Source of the DNA: Winogradskyella arenosi
GTDB taxonomy: Bacteria > Bacteroidota > Bacteroidia > Flavobacteriales > Flavobacteriaceae
NCBI RefSeq assembly: GCF_003337305.1
Contig: NZ_QPJO01000001.1
Coordinates: forward strand, 1,017,203-1,081,202
Length of the DNA: 64,000 bases
Reading direction: 5' to 3'
Part shown: piece by piece, positions 9,334 through 17,036 of the stretch
How the letters are laid out: every line of letters starts with the position of its first letter
Numbering within the stretch: position 1 is the first letter of the stretch
Notes under the pieces: model-generated
What the model saw: only the letters and a program-made list of their open reading frames with translations
The model's database searches: none
What the model was told of the DNA's origin: nothing
Position numbers and translations under genes: made by a program

Positions 9334-11049
9334 ATGAATTATTTTTTCAAGGCATTTATTGCTTTATTTCTTGGACTTTCATCAATAACAGCACAAGAAC
9401 TTGAAAAAACATGGGAGTTGAACCCTACGGAAAGTGAGTATCACACGTTAGAATTTCTGGAAGGTGAATTTAAATTTTCTTCTCACGAGGGGGCAAATCT
9501 AGATGGCGATTACATGTTTCAAAATAACCTTTTGGTACTCTACCAAAACGATTCTCTGAATTCCATTCAGCGTTATAAAATCACAGAGTTAACCGATTCT
9601 ACCTTAGTTTTAAAAGGTAAAGCCAAAAGTTTTAACCTCGTTTCTAATGTTGAAGACAACGCCGAGGAAAATGCGCTAGTGACACAAACAGAAATTATAC
9701 CCAATCAAGGGTTTTCTTTTACAAGCTTATGGCGTGGGGCATTAGGGATGGTATCTCTAATTTTTATCGCCTTCTTATTCAGTAGTAATCGTAAAGCTAT
9801 CAATTGGAAAACCGTAGGCTTAGGCTTATTATTTCAACTTATTATAGCAGTAGGGGTATTAAAAATAGCCTTTATAAAAACAGCTTTTGAATTCATAGGT
9901 CAAGGCTTTATTGAAGTGCTTAAGTTCACCCAAGCAGGAAGTGAATTCCTTTTTGGAGGGATGTTAGATATTGAGTCTTTCGGCTTTATTTTTGCATTTC
10001 AAGTCTTACCAACCATTATATTCTTTTCAGCCTTAACCTCAGTATTATTTTATTTAGGTTTAATTCAGAAGGTTGTAAAAGGTATGGGATGGCTACTGTC
10101 TAAAGTACTAGGAATTTCTGGTGCTGAAAGTTTAAGTGTGGCGGGAAATATCTTCTTAGGGCAAACTGAAGCACCTTTATTGATAAAAGCGTATTTAGAA
10201 CGCATGAATAAGTCTGAAATCCTTCTCGTTATGATTGGAGGGATGGCCACAGTTGCTGGAGCCGTATTAGCTGCTTATATCGGGTTTTTAGGTGGTGATG
10301 ATATCGAATTGCAATTATTTTATGCAAAACACTTATTAGCCGCTTCTGTTATGGCAGCTCCGGGAGCCATTGTAATTTCAAAAATCTTATTTCCTCAAAC
10401 CGAAGACGTCAATACAGATGTTACAGTATCACAAGAAAAAATTGGCTCTAATATTTTAGAAGCTATAGCTAACGGAACTACTGAAGGTTTAAAATTAGCC
10501 GTTAATGTAGGGGCGATGTTATTAGTCTTTGTCGCTTTTATTGCAATGATTAATGGAATCTTAGGAGGTATAGCAGGATTTGATGGCATTACAAGTGAGG
10601 CTTTAAATCTTGATTGGAAATTTACCTCTCTAAATACTATAATTGCTGAAAACACACCATACGAAAGTCTTTCTTTAGAATTTCTTTTAGGCTATTTATT
10701 TGCACCCTTAATGTGGCTTATTGGTGTCGCTTCAGAGGATATGGCCTTAATGGGACAATTATTAGGTATTAAGTTAGCCGCGAGTGAGTTTATTGGCTAT
10801 ATTCAGTTAGCAGATTTAAAAAATGCAGCGAGCGCTACACATCTAACTTATGAGAAGTCAATTATCATGGCAACATACATGCTTTGTGGTTTTGCTAATT
10901 TTGCCTCTATTGGTATTCAAATTGGAGGTATTGGTTCTTTAGCTCCAGGACAGCGTACACAACTATCTAAATTTGGAATGAAAGCCTTAATAGGAGGGAC
11001 AATTGCCTCTTTAATTTCAGCAACTATTGCTGGGATGATTATTGGCTAG
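9334..11049 (+). CDS. Concentrative nucleoside transporter with extra N-terminal domain
   Basis: Residues about 125-571 are a CNT/NupC transporter: an N-terminal helix pair (about 130-200), the gate region, the GNIFLGQTEAPLLIKAYL motif (Q-T-E-A-P is the nucleoside-binding signature of the family), and a C-terminal CGFANFASIGIQIGGIG motif. Ahead of this sits a signal-peptide-like stretch (1-20, ending ITAQ) and about 100 soluble residues resembling a lipocalin-type strand set (KTWELNPTES, GDYMFQNNLLVL, DSTLVLKGK). CNT proteins are usually about 400 residues, so this one has a roughly 150-residue extension that probably lies in the periplasm. A terminator follows. Confidence 0.87.
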   Translation: MNYFFKAFIALFLGLSSITAQELEKTWELNPTESEYHTLEFLEGEFKFSSHEGANLDGDYMFQNNLLVLYQNDSLNSIQRYKITELTDSTLVLKGKAKSFNLVSNVEDNAEENALVTQTEIIPNQGFSFTSLWRGALGMVSLIFIAFLFSSNRKAINWKTVGLGLLFQLIIAVGVLKIAFIKTAFEFIGQGFIEVLKFTQAGSEFLFGGMLDIESFGFIFAFQVLPTIIFFSALTSVLFYLGLIQKVVKGMGWLLSKVLGISGAESLSVAGNIFLGQTEAPLLIKAYLERMNKSEILLVMIGGMATVAGAVLAAYIGFLGGDDIELQLFYAKHLLAASVMAAPGAIVISKILFPQTEDVNTDVTVSQEKIGSNILEAIANGTTEGLKLAVNVGAMLLVFVAFIAMINGILGGIAGFDGITSEALNLDWKFTSLNTIIAENTPYESLSLEFLLGYLFAPLMWLIGVASEDMALMGQLLGIKLAASEFIGYIQLADLKNAASATHLTYEKSIIMATYMLCGFANFASIGIQIGGIGSLAPGQRTQLSKFGMKALIGGTIASLISATIAGMIIG

Positions 11050-11109
11050 TCAATTCCTGAGAAATCCAAAATTTGAAATTATATAGTTAATAACTACTCA
11101 TAGATACTC

Positions 11110-11147
11110 AAGCATCAAAAAATATAATATTTGATGCTTTTTTTTTT
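11110..11147 (+). terminator. Intrinsic terminator after the nucleoside transporter
   Basis: AAGCATCAAA and TTTGATGCTT form a 10-bp stem with an AT-rich loop, followed by a run of ten T. Confidence 0.9.
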
Positions 11148-11160
11148 ATTTTCGCTTAAC

Positions 11161-11193
11161 GTCATGCTGAAGTTATTTTCAGTATCCAATGAC
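11161..11193. repeat. Dispersed palindromic repeat
   Basis: GTCATGCTGAAG-TTATTTT-CAGTATCCAATGAC: the outer GTCAT/ATGAC and inner CTGAA/TTCAG can pair. The wording matches a short intergenic repeat type often seen in Flavobacteria (GTCATGCTGAA...TTCAGCAT). Confidence 0.5.
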
Positions 11194-11221
11194 ATCGATA
11201 TTTTAGTTTAACTTAAAGAAA

Positions 11222-11239
11222 TTCCCACTGTTGTGGGAA
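11222..11239. promoter_or_regulatory. Hairpin just upstream of the thyA start
   Basis: TTCCCAC-TGTT-GTGGGAA, a perfect 7-bp stem ending five bases before the ATG at 11245. Similar hairpins lie before several phenylacetate genes and before the aromatic leader peptide in this window. Confidence 0.5.
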
Positions 11240-11244
11240 ATATT

Positions 11245-12069
11245 ATGAAACAATACCACGACTTAGTAAAACACGTTTTAGAAGAAGGGAATGAAAAAGG
11301 AGACCGTACAGGAACCGGAACAAAAAGTGTTTTTGGGTATCAGATGCGTTTCGATTTAAGTGAAGGTTTCCCTATGGTAACCACTAAAAAACTGCATCTT
11401 AAATCCATTATTTATGAGCTGCTTTGGTTTCTAAAAGGCGACACAAATATTAATTACCTTAATGAAAACGGGGTACGCATATGGAATGAATGGGCAGATG
11501 AAAATGGCGATTTAGGTCCGGTGTATGGCCATCAATGGCGCAATTGGGCGAATGAAGAAATTGACCAAATAAAAGAGGTTATTGAGGCTTTAAAAAACAA
11601 TCCGAACAGTCGTAGAATGTTAGTTTCGGCTTGGAATCCTTCAGTACTTCCAGACACCTCAAAATCGTTCTCTGAAAATGTGGCAAACGGAAAAGCAGCG
11701 TTACCACCATGCCATGCCTTCTTTCAGTTTTATGTGGCTAATGGTAAATTATCTTGCCAATTATACCAGCGTAGTGCCGATATCTTTTTAGGAGTCCCTT
11801 TTAATATAGCCTCTTATGCTTTATTTACCATGATGATGGCTCAAGTTTGTGGTTACGAAGCCGGAGATTTTATTCATACGTTTGGTGATGCTCATATTTA
11901 TATCAATCATAAGGAGCAATTAGAATTACAGTTATCCAGAGATCTAAGACCTTTGCCAAAAATGATTTTAAATCCTGAAATTAAAGATATTTTCGATTTT
12001 AAATTTGAGGACTTTACCTTGGTCGATTACAATCCGCACCCACACATTAAAGGGAAAGTAGCAATCTAA
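11245..12069 (+). CDS. thyA: Thymidylate synthase
   Basis: Makes dTMP from dUMP with methylene-tetrahydrofolate, yielding dihydrofolate. The nucleophile Cys156 sits in [12 protein letters not shown], followed by the dUMP phosphate/base motif [18 protein letters not shown], and by HIYINHKEQ. Residues [11 protein letters not shown] near the N terminus are the usual phosphate-binding Arg loop. Start: an in-frame GTG at 11233 lies in the right arm of the upstream hairpin; the ATG at 11245 gives a protein beginning [11 protein letters not shown], as expected for the family (274 residues). DHFR, which recycles the dihydrofolate, is encoded 0.9 kb downstream. Confidence 0.95.
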   Translation: MKQYHDLVKHVLEEGNEKGDRTGTGTKSVFGYQMRFDLSEGFPMVTTKKLHLKSIIYELLWFLKGDTNINYLNENGVRIWNEWADENGDLGPVYGHQWRNWANEEIDQIKEVIEALKNNPNSRRMLVSAWNPSVLPDTSKSFSENVANGKAALPPCHAFFQFYVANGKLSCQLYQRSADIFLGVPFNIASYALFTMMMAQVCGYEAGDFIHTFGDAHIYINHKEQLELQLSRDLRPLPKMILNPEIKDIFDFKFEDFTLVDYNPHPHIKGKVAI

Positions 12070-12377
12070 TATCTTGAGGAAAAGCTAAGCTTTGGGTGTT
12101 CTGAAGTAGGGGTTCTGAAGTAGGGGTTCTGAAGTTGTAATTTTGAAGTCATACGAGATGCCCTTCAGACAAAATAAGAGAAAGCTTCTGGACAAAAGCA
12201 CAGCATAGCGATTACTACATGTTGAGTTTAGGTTGAAGCCTAAAAGGGCTGTGACTTAAAACAAAAAAAACAGTTCCATCAGGAGATAATAGCCTCATGA
12301 CGGTACGGTATTTAAGCTAAATAAAAAGCATCTTGATAAAGCATCAAGATGCTTTTTATTTGTTTTATAATCGGGTT
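12070..12377. other. 308-bp spacer with short tandem repeat and hairpins
   Basis: No gene seen. It contains two and a half tandem copies of a 14-bp unit TTCTGAAGTAGGGG (12099-12135), a region with complementary CACAGC (12199-12204) and GCTGTG (12248-12253) enclosing the small hairpin TAGG-TTGAAG-CCTA, and the terminator at its right end. Confidence 0.6.
12323..12357. terminator. Bidirectional intrinsic terminator
   Basis: AAAAAGCATCTTGAT-AAAGC-ATCAAGATGCTTTTT: a perfect 15-bp stem between convergent thyA and the CBM48 gene, usable from both sides. Confidence 0.92.
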
Positions 12378-12677
12378 TTAGACGTTAAGAACGCCATTTT
12401 CTGCATCGGCATAGGCATTCCAAGCAAATCCATCGGCCTCTTCATCATTGATGTAAGCCTGGCCGTCCACAAGATATCTAAATTCATAAGAAGCGTCACT
12501 CGGTAAATTTACGGTGCCTTTAAAAGATCCGTTTTTTAATTTCTTTAAAGTTGTAGCTTCACTATCCCACGCGTTAAAGCTTCCTACAACGGCGATACTT
12601 TGAGCGTCTTCTGCAGGAACAGAAAATGTGACCTTACAAACTGGTTTCGATTTTAAATATTGCTTCTTGATGGCCAT
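12378..12677 (-). CDS. Small isoamylase-type (CBM48 / AMPK glycogen-binding) domain protein
   Basis: A free-standing early-set beta-sandwich of 99 residues. The pattern FSVPAEDAQSIAVVGSFNAW, then LKKLKNGSFKGTVNLP and YEFRYLVDG, matches the N-terminal domain of branching enzymes and AMPK beta subunits, which contact alpha-glucans. No catalytic domain is present. Start: the upstream in-frame ATG at 12710 would add eleven residues (MFIINYSKSNI) unlike the family; the ATG at 12677 gives MAIKKQYLKSK. It might bind glycogen or regulate a partner, but neither can be shown from sequence. Confidence 0.82.
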   Translation of the reverse strand: MAIKKQYLKSKPVCKVTFSVPAEDAQSIAVVGSFNAWDSEATTLKKLKNGSFKGTVNLPSDASYEFRYLVDGQAYINDEEADGFAWNAYADAENGVLNV

Positions 12678-12966
12678 AATATTAGATTTTGAATAATTAA
12701 TTATAAACAAAAATATAAAAGTGGCATCGATATTAATATCTTTAAGTGTCTAAAAACTAAAGATTTATTGTTTTGTTAATATTGTAATCCTTTTAATTTC
12801 AAGGCTGTAAAATAAAGGTCTATATTTTGCTAATAAGTAAATTTAGTGGGTCTTATTTGTTTGATAATCAATCTGATGTTGGTTGTTGTTGAAAAACTTT
12901 AAAATTTTGGGTTGGCCTAATCATATTAATCAAAATAAAGTATCTTTATCTTATTAAATTACAATT

Positions 12967-13899
12967 ATGTTTGGCAGTAAAAAACAAGTTTCTACAATAG
13001 ATAAAGAGCAATTAGAACTCATTGAGAATGCTCAAAAACGAATAAAACAAAAAAAGCGTTTGTATATTCACTTCGTGATTTTTGTAATCGGTGCGGTATT
13101 TCTAATCGTAGCGAATACCGTTTTAGGTATCGGGGAGACTTTTGCTCCGGCAGGTATAGATTGGTTTGTCTATGCTATTTTTGCCTGGTTGTTTTTCTTC
13201 GTATATCATTTTATAAGTGTTTTTATTACTCATAAATTTATGGGGAAAGATTGGGAAAAGCAGCAATTAGAAAAGTTGGTACATCAGCAAGAAGCCCGAA
13301 TTACAAAACTAAAAGAAGGTTTAGCTAAAGAGGAACAGAAAATTGCGAAGGCTCAGGTTAAAGATGAAGCCAAAGCCATCGTCGGAACTAAAGCTGCAAA
13401 AAAGACTTCAGAATTAACCATTATTGTCGCGGAAGGTGAGGATAATGCCATTGGTAAGGACAATGACCTTATTTGGCATTTAAGTGACGATCTTAAACGG
13501 TTTAAGGCCTTAACAAACGGGCATCATATTATTATGGGACGAAAAACGTTTGAAAGTTTTCCGAAGCCACTACCTAATAGAACCCATATTGTTATTACAA
13601 GACAAAAAGATTATAAAGCGCCGGTAGGTGTTATTATTGTAAATTCTCTAGAAGATGCTTTAGATGCGGCGCGCTATGATAAGCAACCCTTTGTTATTGG
13701 TGGCGGAGAAATTTATAAACAAGCATTGCCTTTAGTAGATAAACTAGAAATTACAAGAGTTCATGCCACTTTTGATAATGCCGATACTTTCTTTCCTCAG
13801 ATTAATCTTTCTCAATGGAAAGAAGTGAATAGAACACGTCATGAGGCCGATGAAAAACATGCTTATGCCTTTTCATTTATTACCTATGCGCGTCAATAA
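12967..13899 (+). CDS. 2TM-domain / dihydrofolate reductase fusion
   Basis: Residues about 149-310 are dihydrofolate reductase, which reduces dihydrofolate to tetrahydrofolate with NADPH. The family pattern is present: IVAEGEDNAIGKDNDLIWHL, Asp175 (equivalent to E. coli Asp27) in SDDLKRFK, HHIIMGRKTFESF, and FVIGGGEIYKQAL. Before it lie two transmembrane segments (about 31-51 and 66-88) of the 2TM domain type, then a charged, probably coiled-coil linker (95-145). DHFR is normally about 160 residues and soluble; here it would be anchored on the inner face of the cytoplasmic membrane. It may be the only DHFR serving thyA nearby, but this window alone cannot show that. Confidence 0.88.
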   Translation: MFGSKKQVSTIDKEQLELIENAQKRIKQKKRLYIHFVIFVIGAVFLIVANTVLGIGETFAPAGIDWFVYAIFAWLFFFVYHFISVFITHKFMGKDWEKQQLEKLVHQQEARITKLKEGLAKEEQKIAKAQVKDEAKAIVGTKAAKKTSELTIIVAEGEDNAIGKDNDLIWHLSDDLKRFKALTNGHHIIMGRKTFESFPKPLPNRTHIVITRQKDYKAPVGVIIVNSLEDALDAARYDKQPFVIGGGEIYKQALPLVDKLEITRVHATFDNADTFFPQINLSQWKEVNRTRHEADEKHAYAFSFITYARQ

Positions 13900-13922
13900 A
13901 AGATCTTCTATTGAAGACTAAA

Positions 13923-13961
13923 AAAAATCCCCTAATCAATTAAAGTGATTAGGGGATTTTT
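13923..13961. terminator. Bidirectional intrinsic terminator
   Basis: AAAAATCCCCTAATCA and TGATTAGGGGATTTTT pair over 16 bp around a 7-base loop, between the convergent DHFR fusion gene and metK. Confidence 0.93.
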
Positions 13962-13982
13962 AGGTCTATGGTCATTTAATGT

Positions 13983-15239
13983 TTAGATGCCAAAGGCTTC
14001 TTTAACTTGGTCTACATAATTTAAAAGTTCCCAAGTAAATAATTCTACCTCTACAGTTTTAGGTTCACCGTTAGGTTGGTGAAACGTTTTGGTTACGCTT
14101 TGTGGTTGTCTTCCCATATGACCATAAGCTGCTGTTTCGCTGTACATAGGCTGACGTAATTTTAGACGTTCTTCTATAGCTGCAGGACGCATATCAAAAA
14201 GTTTTTCAACCTTTTTGGCGATAGCCCCATCGGTTAAATCTGGAAGTTTACAAGTTCCGTAGGTATCTATAAAAATTCCCATAGGTTTAGCAACACCAAT
14301 AGCGTAAGAGACTTGTACTAGGACTTGATCACATAATCCCGCTGCTACTAAATTTTTAGCAATATGGCGGGTCGCATAAGCGGCACTACGGTCTACCTTA
14401 CTTGGATCTTTTCCCGAAAATGCACCACCACCATGAGCACCCTTTCCACCGTAAGTATCTACAATAATCTTACGTCCGGTTAAACCGGTATCTCCATGAG
14501 GACCTCCAATAACAAATTTCCCTGTAGGGTTAATATGGTAAGTAATATCGTCGTTAAATAAGGCTTGGATATGTGCTGGTAATTTAGCAATAACTCTTGG
14601 GATTAAAATCTCTTTGATATCGCTATAAATCTTAGCTAACATAGCATCGTCAGCATCAAATTCATCATGCTGTGTAGAGACTACAATGGCATCAATACGT
14701 TGTGGCACATTATCATCGCTATATTCAATAGTTACCTGACTTTTAGAATCGGGCCTTAAATAGGTGATGTCTGCATTCTCACGACGTAGTTCAGCCAATT
14801 CCTTTAAGATACGATGCGATAAATCTAAAGCCAACGGCATAAAGTTTTCCGTTTCGTTTGTGGCATAACCAAACATCATTCCTTGGTCACCAGCACCTTG
14901 TTCTTCTTTAGAAGCTCTATCAACACCTTGGTTAATTTCTTCAGATTGCTCATGTATCGCTGAAAGAACACCACAAGAATTGCCATCAAACATATAAGCA
15001 CTTTTGGTGTATCCTATTTTGTTAATGGTATCTCTTGCAATTTTCTGTACATCTAGATAGGTCTTAGACTTTACTTCACCTGCAAGTATAACTTGGCCTG
15101 TAGTGACTAAAGTTTCGCAGGCCACCTTAGATTCAGGGTCAAAGGCTAAAAAATGGTCTATTAAAGCGTCACTTATTTGGTCAGCAACTTTATCGGGGTG
15201 TCCTTCAGAAACACTTTCTGAAGTGAATAAATATGGCAT
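13983..15239 (-). CDS. metK: S-adenosylmethionine synthetase
   Basis: Makes S-adenosylmethionine from methionine and ATP. The N terminus has [20 protein letters not shown] (methionine/ATP site, His in GHPDK), the middle has [10 protein letters not shown], and the C-terminal third has [20 protein letters not shown], the phosphate-binding loop. The length of 418 is normal. The leader on the minus strand (15240-15440) is long and structured, and holds a candidate SAM-II-like riboswitch, which would allow feedback by the enzyme's own product. The gene is monocistronic and bounded by a shared terminator. Confidence 0.96.
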   Translation of the reverse strand: MPYLFTSESVSEGHPDKVADQISDALIDHFLAFDPESKVACETLVTTGQVILAGEVKSKTYLDVQKIARDTINKIGYTKSAYMFDGNSCGVLSAIHEQSEEINQGVDRASKEEQGAGDQGMMFGYATNETENFMPLALDLSHRILKELAELRRENADITYLRPDSKSQVTIEYSDDNVPQRIDAIVVSTQHDEFDADDAMLAKIYSDIKEILIPRVIAKLPAHIQALFNDDITYHINPTGKFVIGGPHGDTGLTGRKIIVDTYGGKGAHGGGAFSGKDPSKVDRSAAYATRHIAKNLVAAGLCDQVLVQVSYAIGVAKPMGIFIDTYGTCKLPDLTDGAIAKKVEKLFDMRPAAIEERLKLRQPMYSETAAYGHMGRQPQSVTKTFHQPNGEPKTVEVELFTWELLNYVDQVKEAFGI

Positions 15240-15314
15240 AAATCTAATGATTAAAATATAATAATTCAGTTATGAAAAACCGTTCGATTACAGGGTCGCT
15301 AGAGAAGTAGAAAA

Positions 15315-15417
15315 CTTACTGCTTTAGCATTTTTTATTCTGAAGTGATTTCAGAATCTGTTCTTAATGAACAGGTACTGAAAAGGTTTCAGTACTAGAGG
15401 TTGCAATCAGACAAATT
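15315..15417 (-). ncRNA. Candidate SAM-II-like riboswitch in the metK leader
   Basis: Read on the minus strand, the leader carries GTCTGATTGCAACCTC, then three perfect hairpins (GTACTGAAA/TTTCAGTAC, CTGTTC/GAACAG, ATTCTGAA/TTCAGAAT), then AAAAAATGCTAAAGCAG. The pieces TGATT..ATTGCAA and AAATG..CTAAA recall the conserved core of SAM-II, in which a 3' A-rich strand forms a pseudoknot in the loop; long inserted loops are known for variants of this class. It lies in front of metK, a natural SAM-controlled gene. The identification is by eye, and the pairing of the pseudoknot was not fully resolved. Confidence 0.5.
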
Positions 15418-15555
15418 TTTCCTCTTTTAATTTCATGGCAAAAGTACGTATTAAAATTTATACAGAAGACCTTATTATCTAAAGAAAACCTTAAAAATTG
15501 AAATTGAGAAGGCTTTAACTTTTTATGATGATTAAAATTGTCTTAGATTTACACT

Positions 15556-15981
15556 ATGCTTTCAAAGAAAACAAAATACGGAATTAAAGCCTTAGTGCAC
15601 TTAGCTAGGCAGGAAGATCGGATGCCGGTGCAGATCTCTACGATCTCGAAATCGGAAAATATTTCGCAAAAATTTTTAGAAAGTATCTTGTTAACCTTGA
15701 AAAAAAACGGACTCTTAGGCTCTAAAAAAGGTAAAGGAGGTGGGTATTACCTTCTTAAAAACCCTAAAGAGATTCCTATGACTACCGTTATGCGACTGCT
15801 TGAAGGTCCCATTGCTATGGTGCCTTGTGTAAGCCTTAATTTTTATGAAAAGTGTGCCGATTGTCCGGATGAAGATACCTGCGCCGTAAATAAAATTATG
15901 CTTAAAGTTCGTGATAATACCCTAGAAATCTTTAGAAATACAAGCTTAGCAGATTTATCCAATTCTAAAGTGACATTGTAA
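15556..15981 (+). CDS. Rrf2-family transcriptional regulator
   Basis: A winged-helix regulator of the IscR/CymR/NsrR family (141 residues). The DNA-binding domain spans about 1-75 (MLSKKTKYGIKALVHLA, ISQKFLESILLTLKKNGLLGS, KGKGGGYYL). Four cysteines (91, 100, 103, 109), with CVSLNFYEKCADCPDEDTC, lie where IscR and NsrR hold an iron-sulfur cluster, so it may sense Fe-S status, redox or sulfur supply. It sits just upstream of, and in line with, the sulfate assimilation genes, whose promoter region has a 10-bp inverted repeat. CymR-type members control cysteine genes in Firmicutes. The target here is inference. Confidence 0.88.
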   Translation: MLSKKTKYGIKALVHLARQEDRMPVQISTISKSENISQKFLESILLTLKKNGLLGSKKGKGGGYYLLKNPKEIPMTTVMRLLEGPIAMVPCVSLNFYEKCADCPDEDTCAVNKIMLKVRDNTLEIFRNTSLADLSNSKVTL

Positions 15982-16087
15982 GCATAGCCTAGGCTAAATG
16001 CGGCTAACCTTATGGGAGTTAGGGCATTTCTAAAACCTTCATTTATATTTTTTTCTTAAAAGAACGACCTAAGTAAAAAATAATATC

Positions 16088-16124
16088 TATGTTTGTATTA
16101 TCCTAGTAAGTCTATAGGATAATA
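16088..16124 (+). promoter_or_regulatory. Promoter -7 box with adjacent inverted repeat (candidate Rrf2 operator)
   Basis: TATGTTTG (16088-16095) fits the Bacteroidota -7 consensus TAnnTTTG. Immediately after it, TATTATCCTA (16096-16105) and TAGGATAATA (16115-16124) form a perfect 10-bp inverted repeat with a 9-base centre. The repeat would cover the transcription start of the sulfate reduction operon, an ideal place for a repressor such as the Rrf2 protein encoded just upstream. Confidence 0.6.
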
Positions 16125-16147
16125 GATTTTTGAATTAATTAGATATT

Positions 16148-16408
16148 ATGAACAGTATATTTCATGCTCATTCTCACTTAAAAAAGGTTGAAAATGAGTC
16201 CGATACAAGTCAAGAGAAAATGAAGCGAAGTGTGGCTAAAACCATCAGTTGGCGCATTGTAGGAACCTTAGATACCGTTATTATTTCATATTTAATAACC
16301 GGAACTCTAGCCTTGGCCGTTTCTATAGGAGGAGTGGAATTAGTAACTAAAATGTTGCTTTACTTTTTTCATGAACGCACTTGGAATAACATAAAATGGG
16401 GAAAATGA
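16148..16408 (+). CDS. DUF2061 small membrane protein
   Basis: 86 residues with two hydrophobic segments (about 35-53 and 56-72) and the family pattern KRSVAKTISWRIVGTLDT and VTKMLLYFFHERTWNNIKWG. Proteins with this domain often lie beside cysteine/sulfate genes in Bacteroidota, and here it opens the sulfate reduction operon; it overlaps cysH by four bases (ATGA) if cysH starts at 16405. No biochemical role is established. A downstream in-frame ATG (MKRSVAKT, about residue 21) would give only the conserved part. Confidence 0.85.
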   Translation: MNSIFHAHSHLKKVENESDTSQEKMKRSVAKTISWRIVGTLDTVIISYLITGTLALAVSIGGVELVTKMLLYFFHERTWNNIKWGK

Positions 16409-17025
16409 TAGATATAGATATTAACGTTTGGAATAAAAAATTACGCGATAAAACGCCAATAGAAATCGCAAAATGGGCTTTAGCCTTGTCTGAAAATAGA
16501 ATTGTAACCACTAGTTTTGGAATTTACTCTTCCGTTTTATTAAGCACCATGTCTAAACTAGATAAGGACATTAGAGTGGTGTGGTGCGATACACTTTATA
16601 ACCAACCGAGCACCTATGCACATGCTTCAGAATTAATTGATACCTATACACTAAATATCAAAAGGTACCAGAGTTTATATACTAAGGAAGAAATTGATAA
16701 CACTATTGGTTTGCCAAGTCTTGAAGATGATAATCACGAATTATTTTCTGAAGCCGTAAAATTAGAACCCTTCAGGCGAGCGCTAAAAGAACAAAATCCA
16801 GAGGTATGGTTTACTAATATCAGAATTAGACAAACCGAGTTTAGAGACAAAAAAGATATTTTAAGTTATAGTAAAGACGGTATTTTAAAAGTGAGTCCGT
16901 TTTACTATTGGAGTGATGCCGACTTAGATCAATATATCGCCGAAAACAATTTGGCGAAAAACGACCAGTATTTTGATCCAATAAAAGCACTCCTTAACCG
17001 AGAATGTGGCATACATTTTCAGTAA
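16405..17025 (+). CDS. cysH: Phosphoadenosine phosphosulfate reductase
   Basis: Reduces activated sulfate to sulfite with thioredoxin. The catalytic cysteine Cys201 is in the C-terminal ECGIHF motif. The paired cysteines (CC...CxxC) that bind 4Fe-4S in APS reductases are absent, with only two Cys in the whole protein, so it belongs to the PAPS-type by residue content. TNIRIRQTEFRDK is the usual substrate-binding region. Start: ATG 16405 overlaps the DUF2061 stop as ATGA; ATG 16396, nine bases upstream, is possible. No cysC, cysD or cysN is present in this window, so sulfate activation must be encoded elsewhere. Confidence 0.88.
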   Translation: MIDIDINVWNKKLRDKTPIEIAKWALALSENRIVTTSFGIYSSVLLSTMSKLDKDIRVVWCDTLYNQPSTYAHASELIDTYTLNIKRYQSLYTKEEIDNTIGLPSLEDDNHELFSEAVKLEPFRRALKEQNPEVWFTNIRIRQTEFRDKKDILSYSKDGILKVSPFYYWSDADLDQYIAENNLAKNDQYFDPIKALLNRECGIHFQ

Positions 17026-17036
17026 ACCTAACACCG

